Of a stretch of 64,000 nucleotides of DNA, positions 40,259-49,449 are shown one piece after another. The position numbers and the translations under genes are program-made. The stretch is from the NCBI RefSeq assembly GCF_028368975.1, contig NZ_JAQNDM010000001.1, positions 124,001-188,000 of the forward strand, read 5' to 3'. Position 1 is the stretch's first letter; each line of letters begins with the position of its first letter. The notes under the pieces were generated by a model. The model was given only the letters and a program-made list of their open reading frames with translations. It was not told where the DNA came from and did not search any database. This stretch comes from Stigmatella ashevillena (lineage in GTDB: Bacteria; Myxococcota; Myxococcia; Myxococcales; Myxococcaceae).

Positions 40259-41290
40259 ATGACGCACCTCGAGCGGCTCCAAAGCGAAGGCATCCGACGC
40301 AAGGGAACGCCGAAGCGCGGGTTCCGGTACCTGCGCGCCGACGGACGTCCCGTCTCCCGGACTGAGCGTGAACGCATCGACGCACTGCGGCTGCCTCCGG
40401 CCTGGACGGACGTGGCCATCTCACCCTCTGAGAAATCGAAGCTCCAAGCCATCGGCAAGGATGCCGCGGGCCGCTGGCAATACCGCTACAGCGAGGCGTT
40501 CACGCGCCAGCGCCAGGAGGCGAAGTACCAGCGCATCGTGGGCTTCGCCCAGGCCCTGCCGAAGATGAGGCACCGGGTGAACGCGGATCTCCGGCGCAAG
40601 GGGCTCGGCCGGGACAAGGTGATGGCGTGCATCCTGCGCATCCTGGGCACCTGCTTCATCCGGCCCGGCAGCCAAGTCTACGCGGAGGAGAACGGGAGCT
40701 TCGGCCTGGCCACACTCCGGGCCCGGCACGTGAAGGTGGTGGGAGAGACTGTCCTCTTCGACTTTCCGGGCAAGAGCGGCCAGCGGCAGCAGCGCGAGCT
40801 CAAGGACCGGCGCGTGGCCACCCTCGTGCGGCAGCTCCTGAAGGTCCGCGGCCGGGATGTCTTCAAGTTCGTCTTGGACGACGGGCATGTGGTGGACGTG
40901 CGCCGCCGCCACATCAACGAGTACATCCAACAGGTGATGGGGGCGGATTACAGCGCCAAGGACTTCCGAACTTGGGGAGGGACGCTGGTCTGTGCCTGCG
41001 CGCTGGCCCGAGCCCGGAAACGGGTGAAACACGCCGAGGCCCAGAGCGGCGTGAAGGCGGCGAAGAAGACCATGGTCGCCGCGGTGAAGGAGGCCGCCCA
41101 ACATCTGGGCAACACGCCCGCGGTGGCCAAGGCCTCCTATATCTACCCGTCCGTGCTGGCGATGTTCGAGCAGGGCAAGGTCGTGGAGCGGTACTTCGAG
41201 TCCGTGGAGGAACTGGCGAAGCACGAGAAGCCCGTCCTGCACTGCTCGGAGAAGGCCCTGCTGGAGATGATCCAGGAGGGCGCCGCTTGA
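40259..41290 (+). CDS. Type IB DNA topoisomerase (poxvirus-like)
   Basis: Start chosen at ATG 40259 because homologous small TopIB proteins begin close to the (H)-L-E-R-L-x-x-x-GIRRKGTPKRGFRY motif; ATG 40211 is an alternative with no better ribosome site. The 343-residue enzyme has IRPGSQVYAEENGSFGLATL, the catalytic-pocket stretch VLFDFPGKSGQRQQRELKDRR, YIQQVMGADYSAKDFRTWGGTL (Arg/His region) and the nucleophile in KASYIYPSVL (Tyr about 294). It relaxes supercoils through a 3'-phosphotyrosine intermediate. Such genes are widespread in soil bacteria and unconnected to neighbours. It is convergent with the lipoprotein gene that follows. Confidence 0.9.
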   Translation: MTHLERLQSEGIRRKGTPKRGFRYLRADGRPVSRTERERIDALRLPPAWTDVAISPSEKSKLQAIGKDAAGRWQYRYSEAFTRQRQEAKYQRIVGFAQALPKMRHRVNADLRRKGLGRDKVMACILRILGTCFIRPGSQVYAEENGSFGLATLRARHVKVVGETVLFDFPGKSGQRQQRELKDRRVATLVRQLLKVRGRDVFKFVLDDGHVVDVRRRHINEYIQQVMGADYSAKDFRTWGGTLVCACALARARKRVKHAEAQSGVKAAKKTMVAAVKEAAQHLGNTPAVAKASYIYPSVLAMFEQGKVVERYFESVEELAKHEKPVLHCSEKALLEMIQEGAA

Positions 41291-41309
41291 GGCCGCGGCC
41301 GGGCCGCGC

Positions 41310-42059
41310 TCAGGGGCTCTTATCCGAGGGCACGTCGCCCGTCAGCACGCAGATGAAGGCCACCGGATCACACTTCACGGGGAAGAGCGGATTGATGCCC
41401 GAGCCTCGAAGCCTGCCCGCCTCGAAGTCCGGGTAGGGATCGCACAGGGCCTCGTTCGGCGTCTTCGGCGTGCCACTGCCGCAATTCACCACCGGCCAGA
41501 TGCCCTTCACCTGGTACTCGGCGGTGCAGCCGTTCTCGGTGTAACGAAGGTCCGCGACGAACTGGGTCCCGGGGATCTGCGGCGTGTTGTAGATGCGCAG
41601 GTTGGACCACTCGTAGGCAAAGCTCTGGGCGGGCCCTGCGCTGTCCTCGGGCACCTCCACCCGGGCCACCGACAGCTCTGGCACGCTGCAGAAATTGTCC
41701 GCGCCCGGCACCTCGCCCAGCGCGCCCACCGAGTTGGGCGCCTGCGTCGCGCCGGGCCCCAGCCGGGAGGAGAACTGCTCCAGCAACCGCCCCACCCTCG
41801 CGCTGCGGATGGCCACAGTGTCCAGCGCCGCCGGATCCTCGCTGTAGTACTTCTGCAAGCCCACCGGCTCGGCAGTGAGCTGTGCGCAGGTCCGCGAGGG
41901 GTCCTGCCCATCCTTCAAGGCATAGGCGGCGGCGAACGAGCCGGTGGAGCCATCCGAGACAGCCCGCGCCACCACGCACTGGCGCTCGGGATCCGCCGCG
42001 CAAGCCACCATCGCGGCGGCAGCCACGCCTACGCTCAGTTCCATCAATCGTCGCTTCAT
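41310..42059 (-). CDS. Lipoprotein encoded with the TonB-dependent receptor
   Basis: The 249-residue protein has a basic N-terminus and signal ending in AMVAC (Cys at about residue 20), a lipobox. The mature part has several cysteines (QCVVAR, TCAQL, NFCSV, NGCTAEY, VVNCGSG, KCDPVAFIC), a helical segment AIRSARVGRLLEQFSSRLGPG and a beta-rich C-terminal half with QFVADLRYTENGCTAEYQVKGIWPVVNCG in two pieces. I do not recognise a family name. The gene starts 25 bases after the receptor stop, so it is a partner in uptake or a surface-exposed accessory lipoprotein. Confidence 0.78.
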   Translation of the reverse strand: MKRRLMELSVGVAAAAMVACAADPERQCVVARAVSDGSTGSFAAAYALKDGQDPSRTCAQLTAEPVGLQKYYSEDPAALDTVAIRSARVGRLLEQFSSRLGPGATQAPNSVGALGEVPGADNFCSVPELSVARVEVPEDSAGPAQSFAYEWSNLRIYNTPQIPGTQFVADLRYTENGCTAEYQVKGIWPVVNCGSGTPKTPNEALCDPYPDFEAGRLRGSGINPLFPVKCDPVAFICVLTGDVPSDKSP

Positions 42060-42084
42060 GGAAGGTGTTCTCCGGGAACAGGCG

Positions 42085-45000
42085 TTAGAAGCTGATCTTG
42101 GCGCCCAGGCGGACGGACCGAGGTGCCTGATAGGCGATGGGACGCTTGAAGTTGGGGTTGATGTCGGCGGTGGTGATGGGCTTGTTGGTGGCCGTGGAGA
42201 TGACCGTGCACTCCCCCTGCCCCGTCACGCACGCATCCACCCCTGCCGGGCTCCCACCCTGCTCGATGGCATAGACACGGGTGGTGGTGAGCGTCTGATC
42301 CACGGCCGTGTACTGCTGGAAGTTGAAGAGATTGAAGACATCCACCGAGAGGCTCAGGGTGGAGTCCTTCACCACCTTCAGGTTGAAGCCCACGTGGGTG
42401 TCGACACCGTGGACCCAGGGCAGGCGCCCAGCGCTGCCCCGCGGCAGGATGAACGTCTCCGAGCCGCTGCGCTGCGGGTGGGCCCCCAGGTAGTTGAGCG
42501 GCGTGCCCGAGCGGGCCCGGTAGCTACCTCCCACGTTGAGGCTCGCGACCCGGTTGAACACGAACTCGCGCGCCCCAAACAGCTTGAAGCTGTGGGTCCG
42601 GTCGCCCGGCAGGGGGCCGTCGCGGTTGAAGGTCAGGGAGAGCAGATCGAAGTCTCGCGTCAGGTTCGGCGAGAGCTGGCCGGTGTCCGCGCGGAAGAGC
42701 CCCGAGTAGTTGCCGCGAAGCCGGGACCACGTGTAGCTCGCCTGGGCGAGCCACAGGTCCGAGAAGTTCTTCTGGTAGTAGAGGTTCACCCCGTCGTACC
42801 GGCGGCGCGCCACCGGGAAGTCCGCCGAGTACCCCTTGCCGGGGTTGCCCAGGAAGAACGTGTTGCCATCGTCCCGGCTCATGTCCTCGATGACGTTGTT
42901 GAGGCTGCGCAACGTATAGGCGGCGCCAAAGCGGCCCAGCAGCAGCTCGTACTCGCCGCCCACGGAGAACTCGTCCATGGACTGGGGCTCGATGTTGGGA
43001 TCCACGGAGACCCGGTCTCCTCCCTGGGCATCCCATCCTTGGTTGGGGCTCTCCAGGTTGCCGATGACGTCCCGGTTGGGGGTGACGGCGCAGGTGCCCT
43101 CCAGGTTCCCCGGCTCGGTGAGATCGCACGGCGGCGCCTTGTACGTGGCCGACAGGAGCTGCTGCTGCGGGAAGGACAGGTCCGCCATGTCCAGCGGCAC
43201 GCTCTCGAAGAAGCGGGCGTAGTTCACGAACAGCTTCGAGCGCCCCTGCTGGGTGAAGTCGTAGATGACGCCGACGCGCGGCGACCACTGGTTGGGCAGG
43301 TTCAACCCCACCTTGTCATCAAGCCCCCAGAGCGTCTGCATGTCGTAACGCACGCCGGCGTTGACGGTGACCTTGTCGAGGACCGACCAGCTGTCCTGGA
43401 TGAAGCCACCCATCGTCACCGAGCGGGAGGTGCCTTCCTTGGTCTCGAGGAAGACGGGCGTATCGGGCGCCGCCAGGTAGCCATACTGGTTCAGGCTGAA
43501 GAAGCACGAGCCGTCCGTGCACTCCTGCCAGTGGGCGAAGCCGGTACGCGCCCGGTTGTTGTAGAAGCTCGTCCGCTCCGCGTCGAAGCCCGCCTTGATG
43601 ATGTGGTGGCCCAGCGCCTGGACAAGGTACGTGCCCAGCACCTTGCCCTGGACGCGATCCAGCCGCTGGATGCTGATGGTGCCCGGTCCTCCCGTGGAGT
43701 ACGCGCTCACGGGGCAGCGCTGCCGCTGCTCGGCCACCGTCGTCCCACAGGCACTCGTGTCCGGCAGGTCCTCGAACTCGAGGATGGTGTGGTAGCCCGG
43801 GTTGCGCGTGCGGCGCCAGCTGATGCGAGGCTCGGCGGACAAGCCCACGCCCGTGTTCAGCCCCGAGCCGTCCGAGGGGAGGATCGAATCCTCCTGGTGG
43901 TGCCAGCCCACCGTGGCGTCGATGAGCAGGGTCTTGTTGAAGAACGAGGAGGACTGCTTCGCCACCAGGTCCAGTGCATCGTTCTCCCGCCGGGTGGCGA
44001 TGGACTCGTAGGTTCCCTGAACATAGGCGGTACACGACAGCCCCGAGCACACCTCGGGAGCACCATCGTCACTGAAGGAGTACCTGTCCTGGCCCCCCGA
44101 GGAGCGGGGCGTGCCGAAGGCGGACAGTGAGAGGTTGTGATCCGGGTTGAAGAGGTACGTCAGCTTGGCCAGGTACTGAAGGCTTCGCTCGTCCGCGAAG
44201 CGGTTGACCTGGCCGTCATTGAGGGGAATCGTCTGCGTGTAGCGGGTCTCCGGATCGATGCGCGCATTGCCCACCCGCTCGCAGCCGTTCTCGGGATCCA
44301 GCTCCGTGCAGATGTCCAGCGCGTTGACCTTCCGCTCCACGCGGATGCGGTTGAACGAGGGCGCCACGCCCCCGTAGAACCAGAGCTTGTCCTTGAGGAT
44401 CGGCCCGCCCAGATCGAAGCCGAAGTCGCCCAGGTTCCACGGCTTGCCCTGCGCGGAGATGACACTCCCCTGCTGCTGGATGGCGAGCGCCGAGGTTTGC
44501 AGGATGCCAGGGGCGATATTGGCGAAGACGGAGCCATGGAACTCGTTGGAACCGGACTTGGTGACGACGTTGAGGACGCCGCCCGTGGAACGGCCGTACT
44601 CGGGCATGTAGCCACTGGTGATGACGTTGACCTCTTTGACGAACTCCACGGACAGGGGGGTACCCACTGTGCCCACGCCGGGATCATTCACGGACAGGCC
44701 ATCGACGACGTACTGGCTCTCCGGGGAGCTGCTGCCGTTGATACTCACCCCGTAGGTGTCCTCCTGGGCGCCTGGGGCCAGCTCGGCCAGGGATTCGAAA
44801 GAGCGCGATGCCGACCCTTTCGTCCCCGGGCGGATGACCGCCAGATTGCGCAGCACCGCCGCGTCCACGCTCACGCCCTGGGCACTCGAGCCCAGATCCA
44901 CGGTAGGTGGCGCGGCCGTCACCGACATCTCCTCGCCTAGGGCGTCCGGCAACAGCTCGACGTTGACGCGGATGGTGCGATCCAGGCGCAGGGTGATGCC

Positions 45001-45282
45001 ACCCCGCGCGTAGGGCTTGAAGCCGTCGCGCTCCACGCGCAGCGTGTAATCGCCCGAGGGAAGCTGGGGGATGCGGTAGAGACCGCTCGCGTCGGTGAGG
45101 ACCACCTGCTCCCCCTGGAGCTGGGGAGCGGTCACCGTCACGACCGCGTCCGCCAGGGGCTTGCGCGTCTCGGTATCGAGGATGGTCCCGGTGATGACCG
45201 AGGTGCCTTGAGCGAACGCTCCAAAGCCAAGAAACACCGCGATGAGACACACCCCTCGCGTGAAATGAATACGTCTGGACAC
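42085..45282 (-). CDS. Oar-type TonB-dependent outer-membrane receptor
   Basis: A GTG at 45282 with GGAGG eight bases upstream starts this 1065-residue protein. After a signal peptide (GVCLIAVFLGFGAFAQG) there is a carboxypeptidase-regulatory-like beta domain (about 25-110: ITGTILDTETRKPLADAVVTVT, GLYRIPQLPSGDYTLRVERDGFKPY), then a plug (about 110-260: GVSINGSSSPESQYVVDGLSVND, EVNVITSGYMPEYGRSTGGVLNVVTKSG) and a 22-strand-size barrel to the C-terminus (...PRSVRLGAKISF). This is the layout of Oar-like receptors common in myxobacteria and Bacteroidetes, which import large or bulky ligands; Oar of Myxococcus is linked to protease PopC export. No TonB box is obvious to me. The ligand is unknown. 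Confidence 0.9.
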   Translation of the reverse strand: MSRRIHFTRGVCLIAVFLGFGAFAQGTSVITGTILDTETRKPLADAVVTVTAPQLQGEQVVLTDASGLYRIPQLPSGDYTLRVERDGFKPYARGGITLRLDRTIRVNVELLPDALGEEMSVTAAPPTVDLGSSAQGVSVDAAVLRNLAVIRPGTKGSASRSFESLAELAPGAQEDTYGVSINGSSSPESQYVVDGLSVNDPGVGTVGTPLSVEFVKEVNVITSGYMPEYGRSTGGVLNVVTKSGSNEFHGSVFANIAPGILQTSALAIQQQGSVISAQGKPWNLGDFGFDLGGPILKDKLWFYGGVAPSFNRIRVERKVNALDICTELDPENGCERVGNARIDPETRYTQTIPLNDGQVNRFADERSLQYLAKLTYLFNPDHNLSLSAFGTPRSSGGQDRYSFSDDGAPEVCSGLSCTAYVQGTYESIATRRENDALDLVAKQSSSFFNKTLLIDATVGWHHQEDSILPSDGSGLNTGVGLSAEPRISWRRTRNPGYHTILEFEDLPDTSACGTTVAEQRQRCPVSAYSTGGPGTISIQRLDRVQGKVLGTYLVQALGHHIIKAGFDAERTSFYNNRARTGFAHWQECTDGSCFFSLNQYGYLAAPDTPVFLETKEGTSRSVTMGGFIQDSWSVLDKVTVNAGVRYDMQTLWGLDDKVGLNLPNQWSPRVGVIYDFTQQGRSKLFVNYARFFESVPLDMADLSFPQQQLLSATYKAPPCDLTEPGNLEGTCAVTPNRDVIGNLESPNQGWDAQGGDRVSVDPNIEPQSMDEFSVGGEYELLLGRFGAAYTLRSLNNVIEDMSRDDGNTFFLGNPGKGYSADFPVARRRYDGVNLYYQKNFSDLWLAQASYTWSRLRGNYSGLFRADTGQLSPNLTRDFDLLSLTFNRDGPLPGDRTHSFKLFGAREFVFNRVASLNVGGSYRARSGTPLNYLGAHPQRSGSETFILPRGSAGRLPWVHGVDTHVGFNLKVVKDSTLSLSVDVFNLFNFQQYTAVDQTLTTTRVYAIEQGGSPAGVDACVTGQGECTVISTATNKPITTADINPNFKRPIAYQAPRSVRLGAKISF

Positions 45283-45309
45283 GGTGATTCCCTCCGGCAA
45301 TGGCGGGCG

Positions 45310-45326
45310 CACTTTGTCTCAAAGTG
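45310..45326. promoter_or_regulatory. Inverted repeat between the receptor and ppk genes
   Basis: CACTTTG-TCT-CAAAGTG is a perfect 7-bp inverted repeat followed by TAAAAAAG, in the 121-base gap between the divergent receptor and polyphosphate kinase genes. It is 28 bases upstream of the receptor GTG, where an operator could act on one or both promoters. Confidence 0.45.
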
Positions 45327-45403
45327 TAAAAAAGCCAAAACCCCGTCTGGCATGCCGGGAGCAGGCTTGCTCGCATCCCTCCACCACCACGGAAGGCCCA
45401 GGC

Positions 45404-47551
45404 ATGGCGAAGCGCGGCAAGGGTACCCCCCCCAAGCCCAGTGAGCGGGATGTCATTCCGGAAGGCGTGGAGCTGCCGGACCGGAACCTCTTCTTCAACC
45501 GAGAGCTGTCCTGGCTCGCCTTCAACGACCGGGTACTCCAGCTTGCCGAGGATTCCTCGGAATTCCTGATGGAGCGCCTGAAGTTCTGCGCCATCTACGC
45601 CCGCAACCTGGATGAGTTCTTCATGATCCGGGTGGCCCGGCTGCACGAGCAGGCCCGCGCCGGAGGGGCCCGGCTGGTCCCGGACGGGGCGGACCCTGGC
45701 GAGACGATCAACCAGCTGAACGCGAAAATCCTCGAGCAGGGCCAGCGGCACAGCGCCTGCTTCGAGCGAAGCCTGCGTCCGGCCCTGGCGGACAAAGGCC
45801 TGCGCATCCTCTCCATGGAGGAACTCGACCCGGAGGCCCGAGCGCAGGTGGACCAGCGCTTCCGCGAGCAGATCTTCCCGGTGCTCACCCCCTTGGCCAT
45901 CGGGCTCGGCCGACACTTCCCTTACATCTCCAATCTCTCGCTGAGCCTGGCGGTGCTGCTCAGGGACCCGGTGGCGGAGACGGAGAACGTGGCGCGGGTG
46001 AAGGTGCCCACGGAGGCGCTGCCCCGCTTCGTGCCGCTCAAGGGCCGCACGGACTTCGTCCCGCTCGAGGACATCATCGCCCACCACCTGAGTGCGCTGT
46101 TTCCGGGCATGGAGGTGCTGGACCACGGGCTGTTCCGCGTCACCCGGGATGCGGACTTCACGGTGTCGGATGATGCCGAGGATCTCCTGGTGGCCGTGCA
46201 AGCGGAGTTGCGCGAGCGCCGCTTCGGCGATGTCATCCGTCTGGAAATCCAGACGGACATGAACCCCAAACTGCTCGAGCCGCTGGTGGAGGCGCTCGGA
46301 CTGGAACCTCGACAGGTCTATGCGGAACAAGGGCTGCTCGCCCTGACGGATCTCCATGCGGTGCTGGGCACCCCTGGCTTCACCGAGCTGAAGGATCCGC
46401 CGTGGACCCCCGTGACCCAGCCCCGGCTGCGCTCGGACTCGGACGGGGAGCCCCTCTCGGTGATGGCGGCCATGCGCCGGGGAGATCTGCTCGTCCACCA
46501 CCCCTATGAGTCCTTCTCCTCCTCGGTGGAGTGCTTCGTCACCCAGGCGGTGGAGGATCCCGATGTCCTCGCCATCAAGCAGACGGTGTACCGGACCTCG
46601 GACAGCTCCCCGCTGGTGCCCGCCCTCATCCGCGCCACGGAGAGCGGCAAGCAGGCCGTGTGCATGGTGGAGCTCAAGGCCCGCTTCGACGAGCGCACCA
46701 ACATCCGGTGGGCAATGTCGCTGGAGGAGGCCGGGGTGCACGTCGTCTATGGCATCCCCGGCCTCAAGACGCACGCCAAGGCCATCCTCATCGTCCGCCG
46801 CGAGGGCGAGAAGGTGCGCCACTACGTCCACATTGGGACCGGCAACTACAACCCGAAGACGGCGCGGCTCTACACGGACCTGGGGTTGTTCACCACGGAT
46901 CCCGAGATTGGCGCGGACGTGGCGGACCTCTTCAACTTCCTGACCGGCTTTGCCCGCCCTCAGTCCTTCCGCAAGCTGCTGGTGGCCCCCCTCAACATGC
47001 GGCAGGGGCTGCTGGAGGAGATCCGCCGGACGGTAGAAGCCCACTCCCCAGCGAACCCGGCGCGCATCCAGTTGAAGATGAACGCGCTCGTGGATCCGGC
47101 GATGATCCAGGCCCTGTACGGCGCAGCCCGGGCGGGTGTGAAGGTGGAGCTCAATATCCGGGGCATCTGCTGTCTGCGACCCGGCGTCCCCGGCCTGTCC
47201 GAGAACATCCGGGTGGTGTCGACGCTGGGCCGCTTCCTGGAGCACTCGCGCATCTACCTGTTCGAGCGGGCGGATGGGGTGCGCTGCTTCATTGGCTCGG
47301 CGGACCTGATGCCCCGCAACCTGGACCATCGGGTCGAGGCGTTGGTGCCCGTGGAGGATGGGCAATTGCTGGCGCAGGTCCGGGATCTGCTCGACCGGTC
47401 CCTCGCGGACAACACGCATGCCTGGGAGCTTCAGATGGGGGGCACGTGGCAGCGGCGCACGCCGCAGGGGGAGAAGCGCTGGGCCCAGGGAGAGCTGATG
47501 GAACGGGCCGCGCGCATGGCCCAGGCCAGCAGCGGCCGGCCGCTGCCCTGA
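45404..47551 (+). CDS. ppk: Polyphosphate kinase 1
   Basis: The ATG at 45404 has GGAAGG upstream and yields 715 residues, the usual PPK1 length. The domains appear in order: N domain (FFNRELSWLAFNDRVLQLA), head domain (VLTPLAIGLGRHFPYISNLSLSLAV), then the two catalytic phospholipase-D-like C domains. The autophosphorylated histidine lies in GLKTHAKAILIVRR (about residue 456), followed by HYVHIGTGNYNPKTARLYTDLGLFT. The second histidine lies in FIGSADLMPRNLDHRVE (about residue 640). The enzyme makes polyphosphate from ATP, for stress survival and development. It is divergent from the receptor and followed by a 2OG-oxygenase gene 86 bases later. No ppx is seen. Confidence 0.96.
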   Translation: MAKRGKGTPPKPSERDVIPEGVELPDRNLFFNRELSWLAFNDRVLQLAEDSSEFLMERLKFCAIYARNLDEFFMIRVARLHEQARAGGARLVPDGADPGETINQLNAKILEQGQRHSACFERSLRPALADKGLRILSMEELDPEARAQVDQRFREQIFPVLTPLAIGLGRHFPYISNLSLSLAVLLRDPVAETENVARVKVPTEALPRFVPLKGRTDFVPLEDIIAHHLSALFPGMEVLDHGLFRVTRDADFTVSDDAEDLLVAVQAELRERRFGDVIRLEIQTDMNPKLLEPLVEALGLEPRQVYAEQGLLALTDLHAVLGTPGFTELKDPPWTPVTQPRLRSDSDGEPLSVMAAMRRGDLLVHHPYESFSSSVECFVTQAVEDPDVLAIKQTVYRTSDSSPLVPALIRATESGKQAVCMVELKARFDERTNIRWAMSLEEAGVHVVYGIPGLKTHAKAILIVRREGEKVRHYVHIGTGNYNPKTARLYTDLGLFTTDPEIGADVADLFNFLTGFARPQSFRKLLVAPLNMRQGLLEEIRRTVEAHSPANPARIQLKMNALVDPAMIQALYGAARAGVKVELNIRGICCLRPGVPGLSENIRVVSTLGRFLEHSRIYLFERADGVRCFIGSADLMPRNLDHRVEALVPVEDGQLLAQVRDLLDRSLADNTHAWELQMGGTWQRRTPQGEKRWAQGELMERAARMAQASSGRPLP

Positions 47552-47637
47552 GAGGAGACGCGGGGAGAGGCCAGCAGGCAGGCGCCCCACCCCCGCGGGC
47601 ATCCCCCTTTTTCCTGGGAGCCGGTACGCTCGTCTCC

Positions 47638-48384
47638 GTGAGCGAGTACGTCACCCACCGCAACGCCCTGACGGGCCCTCCGTTGGAATCCCTTCGGGAG
47701 GCCTTGCTCACCTCTCGTTTCGTGTCTCGAAGCCCCCTCATGGGCACGTTCCAGGCCAGCCGGGGCTTTGCCTTCATCTTCACCGAGGAGGGCCGGGCCA
47801 CCCTCGAAGAGCGCTTCCCGTTCCTCTCGGACTATCTGGCACTGGTGACCTCCCCCGCGACGGTGCGCGGGCTGCTGCCCTGGCGTGAGCGGCTCTTCGG
47901 CCCCCGCCCGGAGCGGCTCCGGCCCAACGCCTTCTACGTCAACCTGCTGCTGCTCGAAGCGGGCAAGGGCGTGGGCAGGCACATCGACGCCACACTTCAG
48001 GATCCCAGCGGCGTCCAGGACGCCGTTCCGGAACACGTGAGCGTGCTCTACCTCCAGGTCCCCTCGGGCGTCCAAGGGGGAGCACTGCGCATGCTGCGAG
48101 ACGACCGGCCCGTGGGACAGGTCGTCCCCCGGCCTGGGCTGCTCGTACAGTTCCGGGGCGACCTCCAGCATGAGGTCCAGCCGTTCACAGGGGGCTCGGA
48201 AGGCGCCTTACGCGCGAGCCTCGTCTGTGAACAGTACGCCTTTGGGGAAGACGCCCTCGCACGCCTCCCGCCTTTTCGCATCCAGTCCAAGGCAGGCTTC
48301 GGCGCCTACCTGGACGCGCACCGGGACCGTGGGGCGCCCGAGGCTCAGAAGCTTTCCTTGAACGGCCGCAGATCCATCTCCTGA
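47638..48384 (+). CDS. 2OG-Fe(II) oxygenase family protein
   Basis: A GTG at 47638 gives 248 residues; no strong ribosome site is visible, so the exact start is uncertain. The conserved double-stranded beta-helix core shows the iron ligands H115-x-D117 (GRHIDATL) and H178 (DLQHEVQPF) with R192 (LRASLVCEQY) placed for 2-oxoglutarate. The intervening HVSVLYLQVP and GGALRML match the family. The substrate is unknown; it is distinct from the oxygenase domain at 8942. The last 40 bases overlap the 3' end of the convergent SDR gene, so both tails share DNA on opposite strands. Confidence 0.82.
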   Translation: MSEYVTHRNALTGPPLESLREALLTSRFVSRSPLMGTFQASRGFAFIFTEEGRATLEERFPFLSDYLALVTSPATVRGLLPWRERLFGPRPERLRPNAFYVNLLLLEAGKGVGRHIDATLQDPSGVQDAVPEHVSVLYLQVPSGVQGGALRMLRDDRPVGQVVPRPGLLVQFRGDLQHEVQPFTGGSEGALRASLVCEQYAFGEDALARLPPFRIQSKAGFGAYLDAHRDRGAPEAQKLSLNGRRSIS

Positions 48385-49085
48385 GTCCAGGCCGAGCGCG
48401 GTTGCCGGTGAATCTGCCAGTAGGTGTCAGCGATGGCATCGATGCCGAGCAGACCGTCCTCTCCGCGCGCCTCGATGGCTTGCGGCGCCAGCTTGCGCAG
48501 GCGCTCGCCGTCGATCCCTCCGTCAATCACGACGTGGGCGACGTGGATGCCCAGCGGGCCATACTCACGCGCCATGCTCTGGCTGATCATCCGCAGCCCC
48601 GCTTTCGCCGCCGCGAAGTGGGCATAGCCGGGCTTGCCGCGAAGACTTCCCGAAGCGCCGGTGAAGATCACCGTTCCACGGCTGAGCGGCACGAGGCGCC
48701 GGGCAGCCTCACGGCCCACGAGAAAGCCTCCGAAGCAGCCCACCCGCCAGAACTCCTCGAACTGCGCGGCCGTGAGTTCGCGAAAGTCGATCCGTTGGTT
48801 GTTGCCCGCGTTGAACACGACGAGTTCCACCGGCTCACGGCCTTCGCCCGGAGCCATGGCCCTATCGAACAGGAGGACCACGTCCTCCTCGCGCGTCGTG
48901 TCCGTGACCCATGCTTCCGCGCTGCCACCGGCCGCCACGATCGTCCGGGCGGCCTGCTCGAGCTTCGCGGACGTTCGGCCTGCAATGAGGACGTGGTAGC
49001 CCTCCGCCGCAAAACGACGGCACAGCGCCGCGCCAAGTCCGTGCTCCGCGCCCACACCGATCACCACCGCGGTCCGCAGGCTCAT
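48345..49085 (-). CDS. Short-chain dehydrogenase/reductase
   Basis: The ATG at 49085 has AAGGAAG five bases upstream and gives 246 residues. The cofactor loop is IGVGAEHGLGAALCRRFA, a variant of TGxxxGxG with an acidic pair, and the second motif is NAGNN. The catalytic region has FTGASGSLRGKPGYAHFAAAKAGL: the serine of GASGS and a YAHFAAAK motif supplying Tyr and Lys, all retained. The C-terminus (AIADTYWQIHRQPRSAWTQEMDLRPF) is typical of the 'SDR with DLRP(F/W)' subgroup often annotated as glucose 1-dehydrogenase-like. The substrate is unknown. It lies just beyond the terminator of the tRNA pair. Confidence 0.9.
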   Translation of the reverse strand: MSLRTAVVIGVGAEHGLGAALCRRFAAEGYHVLIAGRTSAKLEQAARTIVAAGGSAEAWVTDTTREEDVVLLFDRAMAPGEGREPVELVVFNAGNNQRIDFRELTAAQFEEFWRVGCFGGFLVGREAARRLVPLSRGTVIFTGASGSLRGKPGYAHFAAAKAGLRMISQSMAREYGPLGIHVAHVVIDGGIDGERLRKLAPQAIEARGEDGLLGIDAIADTYWQIHRQPRSAWTQEMDLRPFKESF

Positions 49086-49112
49086 CTGTGCTTCCTTTGG
49101 ATTGAACAGCCC

Positions 49113-49152
49113 AAAAGCAAAAGCCCCAGCCGCTTGAACAAGCGACTGGGGC
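49113..49152 (-). terminator. Rho-independent terminator of the tRNA pair
   Basis: On the minus strand a 14-bp stem, with one mismatch, joins GCCCCAGTCGCTTG (from 49152) to its partner ending at 49123 around a two-base turn, then TTTTGCTTTT (49122-49113). It lies seven bases after the end of the second tRNA. This is the clearest intrinsic terminator in the window. Confidence 0.85.
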
Positions 49153-49158
49153 CTTCGA

Positions 49159-49233
<75 letters not shown>

Positions 49234-49264
49234 ATAGGGAGATGATTCGCTGCTTGAAACACCT

Positions 49265-49295
49265 GGGGCTCTTCCAGTCATCCCGGAAGAGCCCC
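49265..49295 (-). other. Perfect 11-bp hairpin between the two initiator tRNA genes
   Basis: GGGGCTCTTCC (49265-49275) pairs with GGAAGAGCCCC (49285-49295) around a nine-base loop. There is no U-run on the minus strand, so it is more likely a processing or pausing element in a shared transcript than a terminator. Confidence 0.6.
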
Positions 49296-49306
49296 CGGAC
49301 TTACGA

Positions 49307-49381
<75 letters not shown>

Positions 49382-49395
49382 GCGAAGTGGGAGGC

Positions 49396-49424
49396 TAAGT
49401 ACCGCCCCCCCACCGGACCGTCAA
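49396..49424 (-). promoter_or_regulatory. Sigma-70-type promoter for the tRNA pair
   Basis: On the minus strand TTGACG (49424-49419) and TACTTA (49401-49396) are separated by exactly 17 bases, mostly G. The -35 hexamer matches five of six consensus bases; the -10 is weaker. The position, 14 bases before the tRNA 5' end, fits. Confidence 0.6.
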
Positions 49425-49449
49425 CACCTTTTTCCCTGCGGCCCCTGGC

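Noticed and set aside
44684-47602. Open frame of 972 codons on the minus strand over ppk
   Set aside because: It is antisense to polyphosphate kinase and then reads the receptor gene in a wrong frame.
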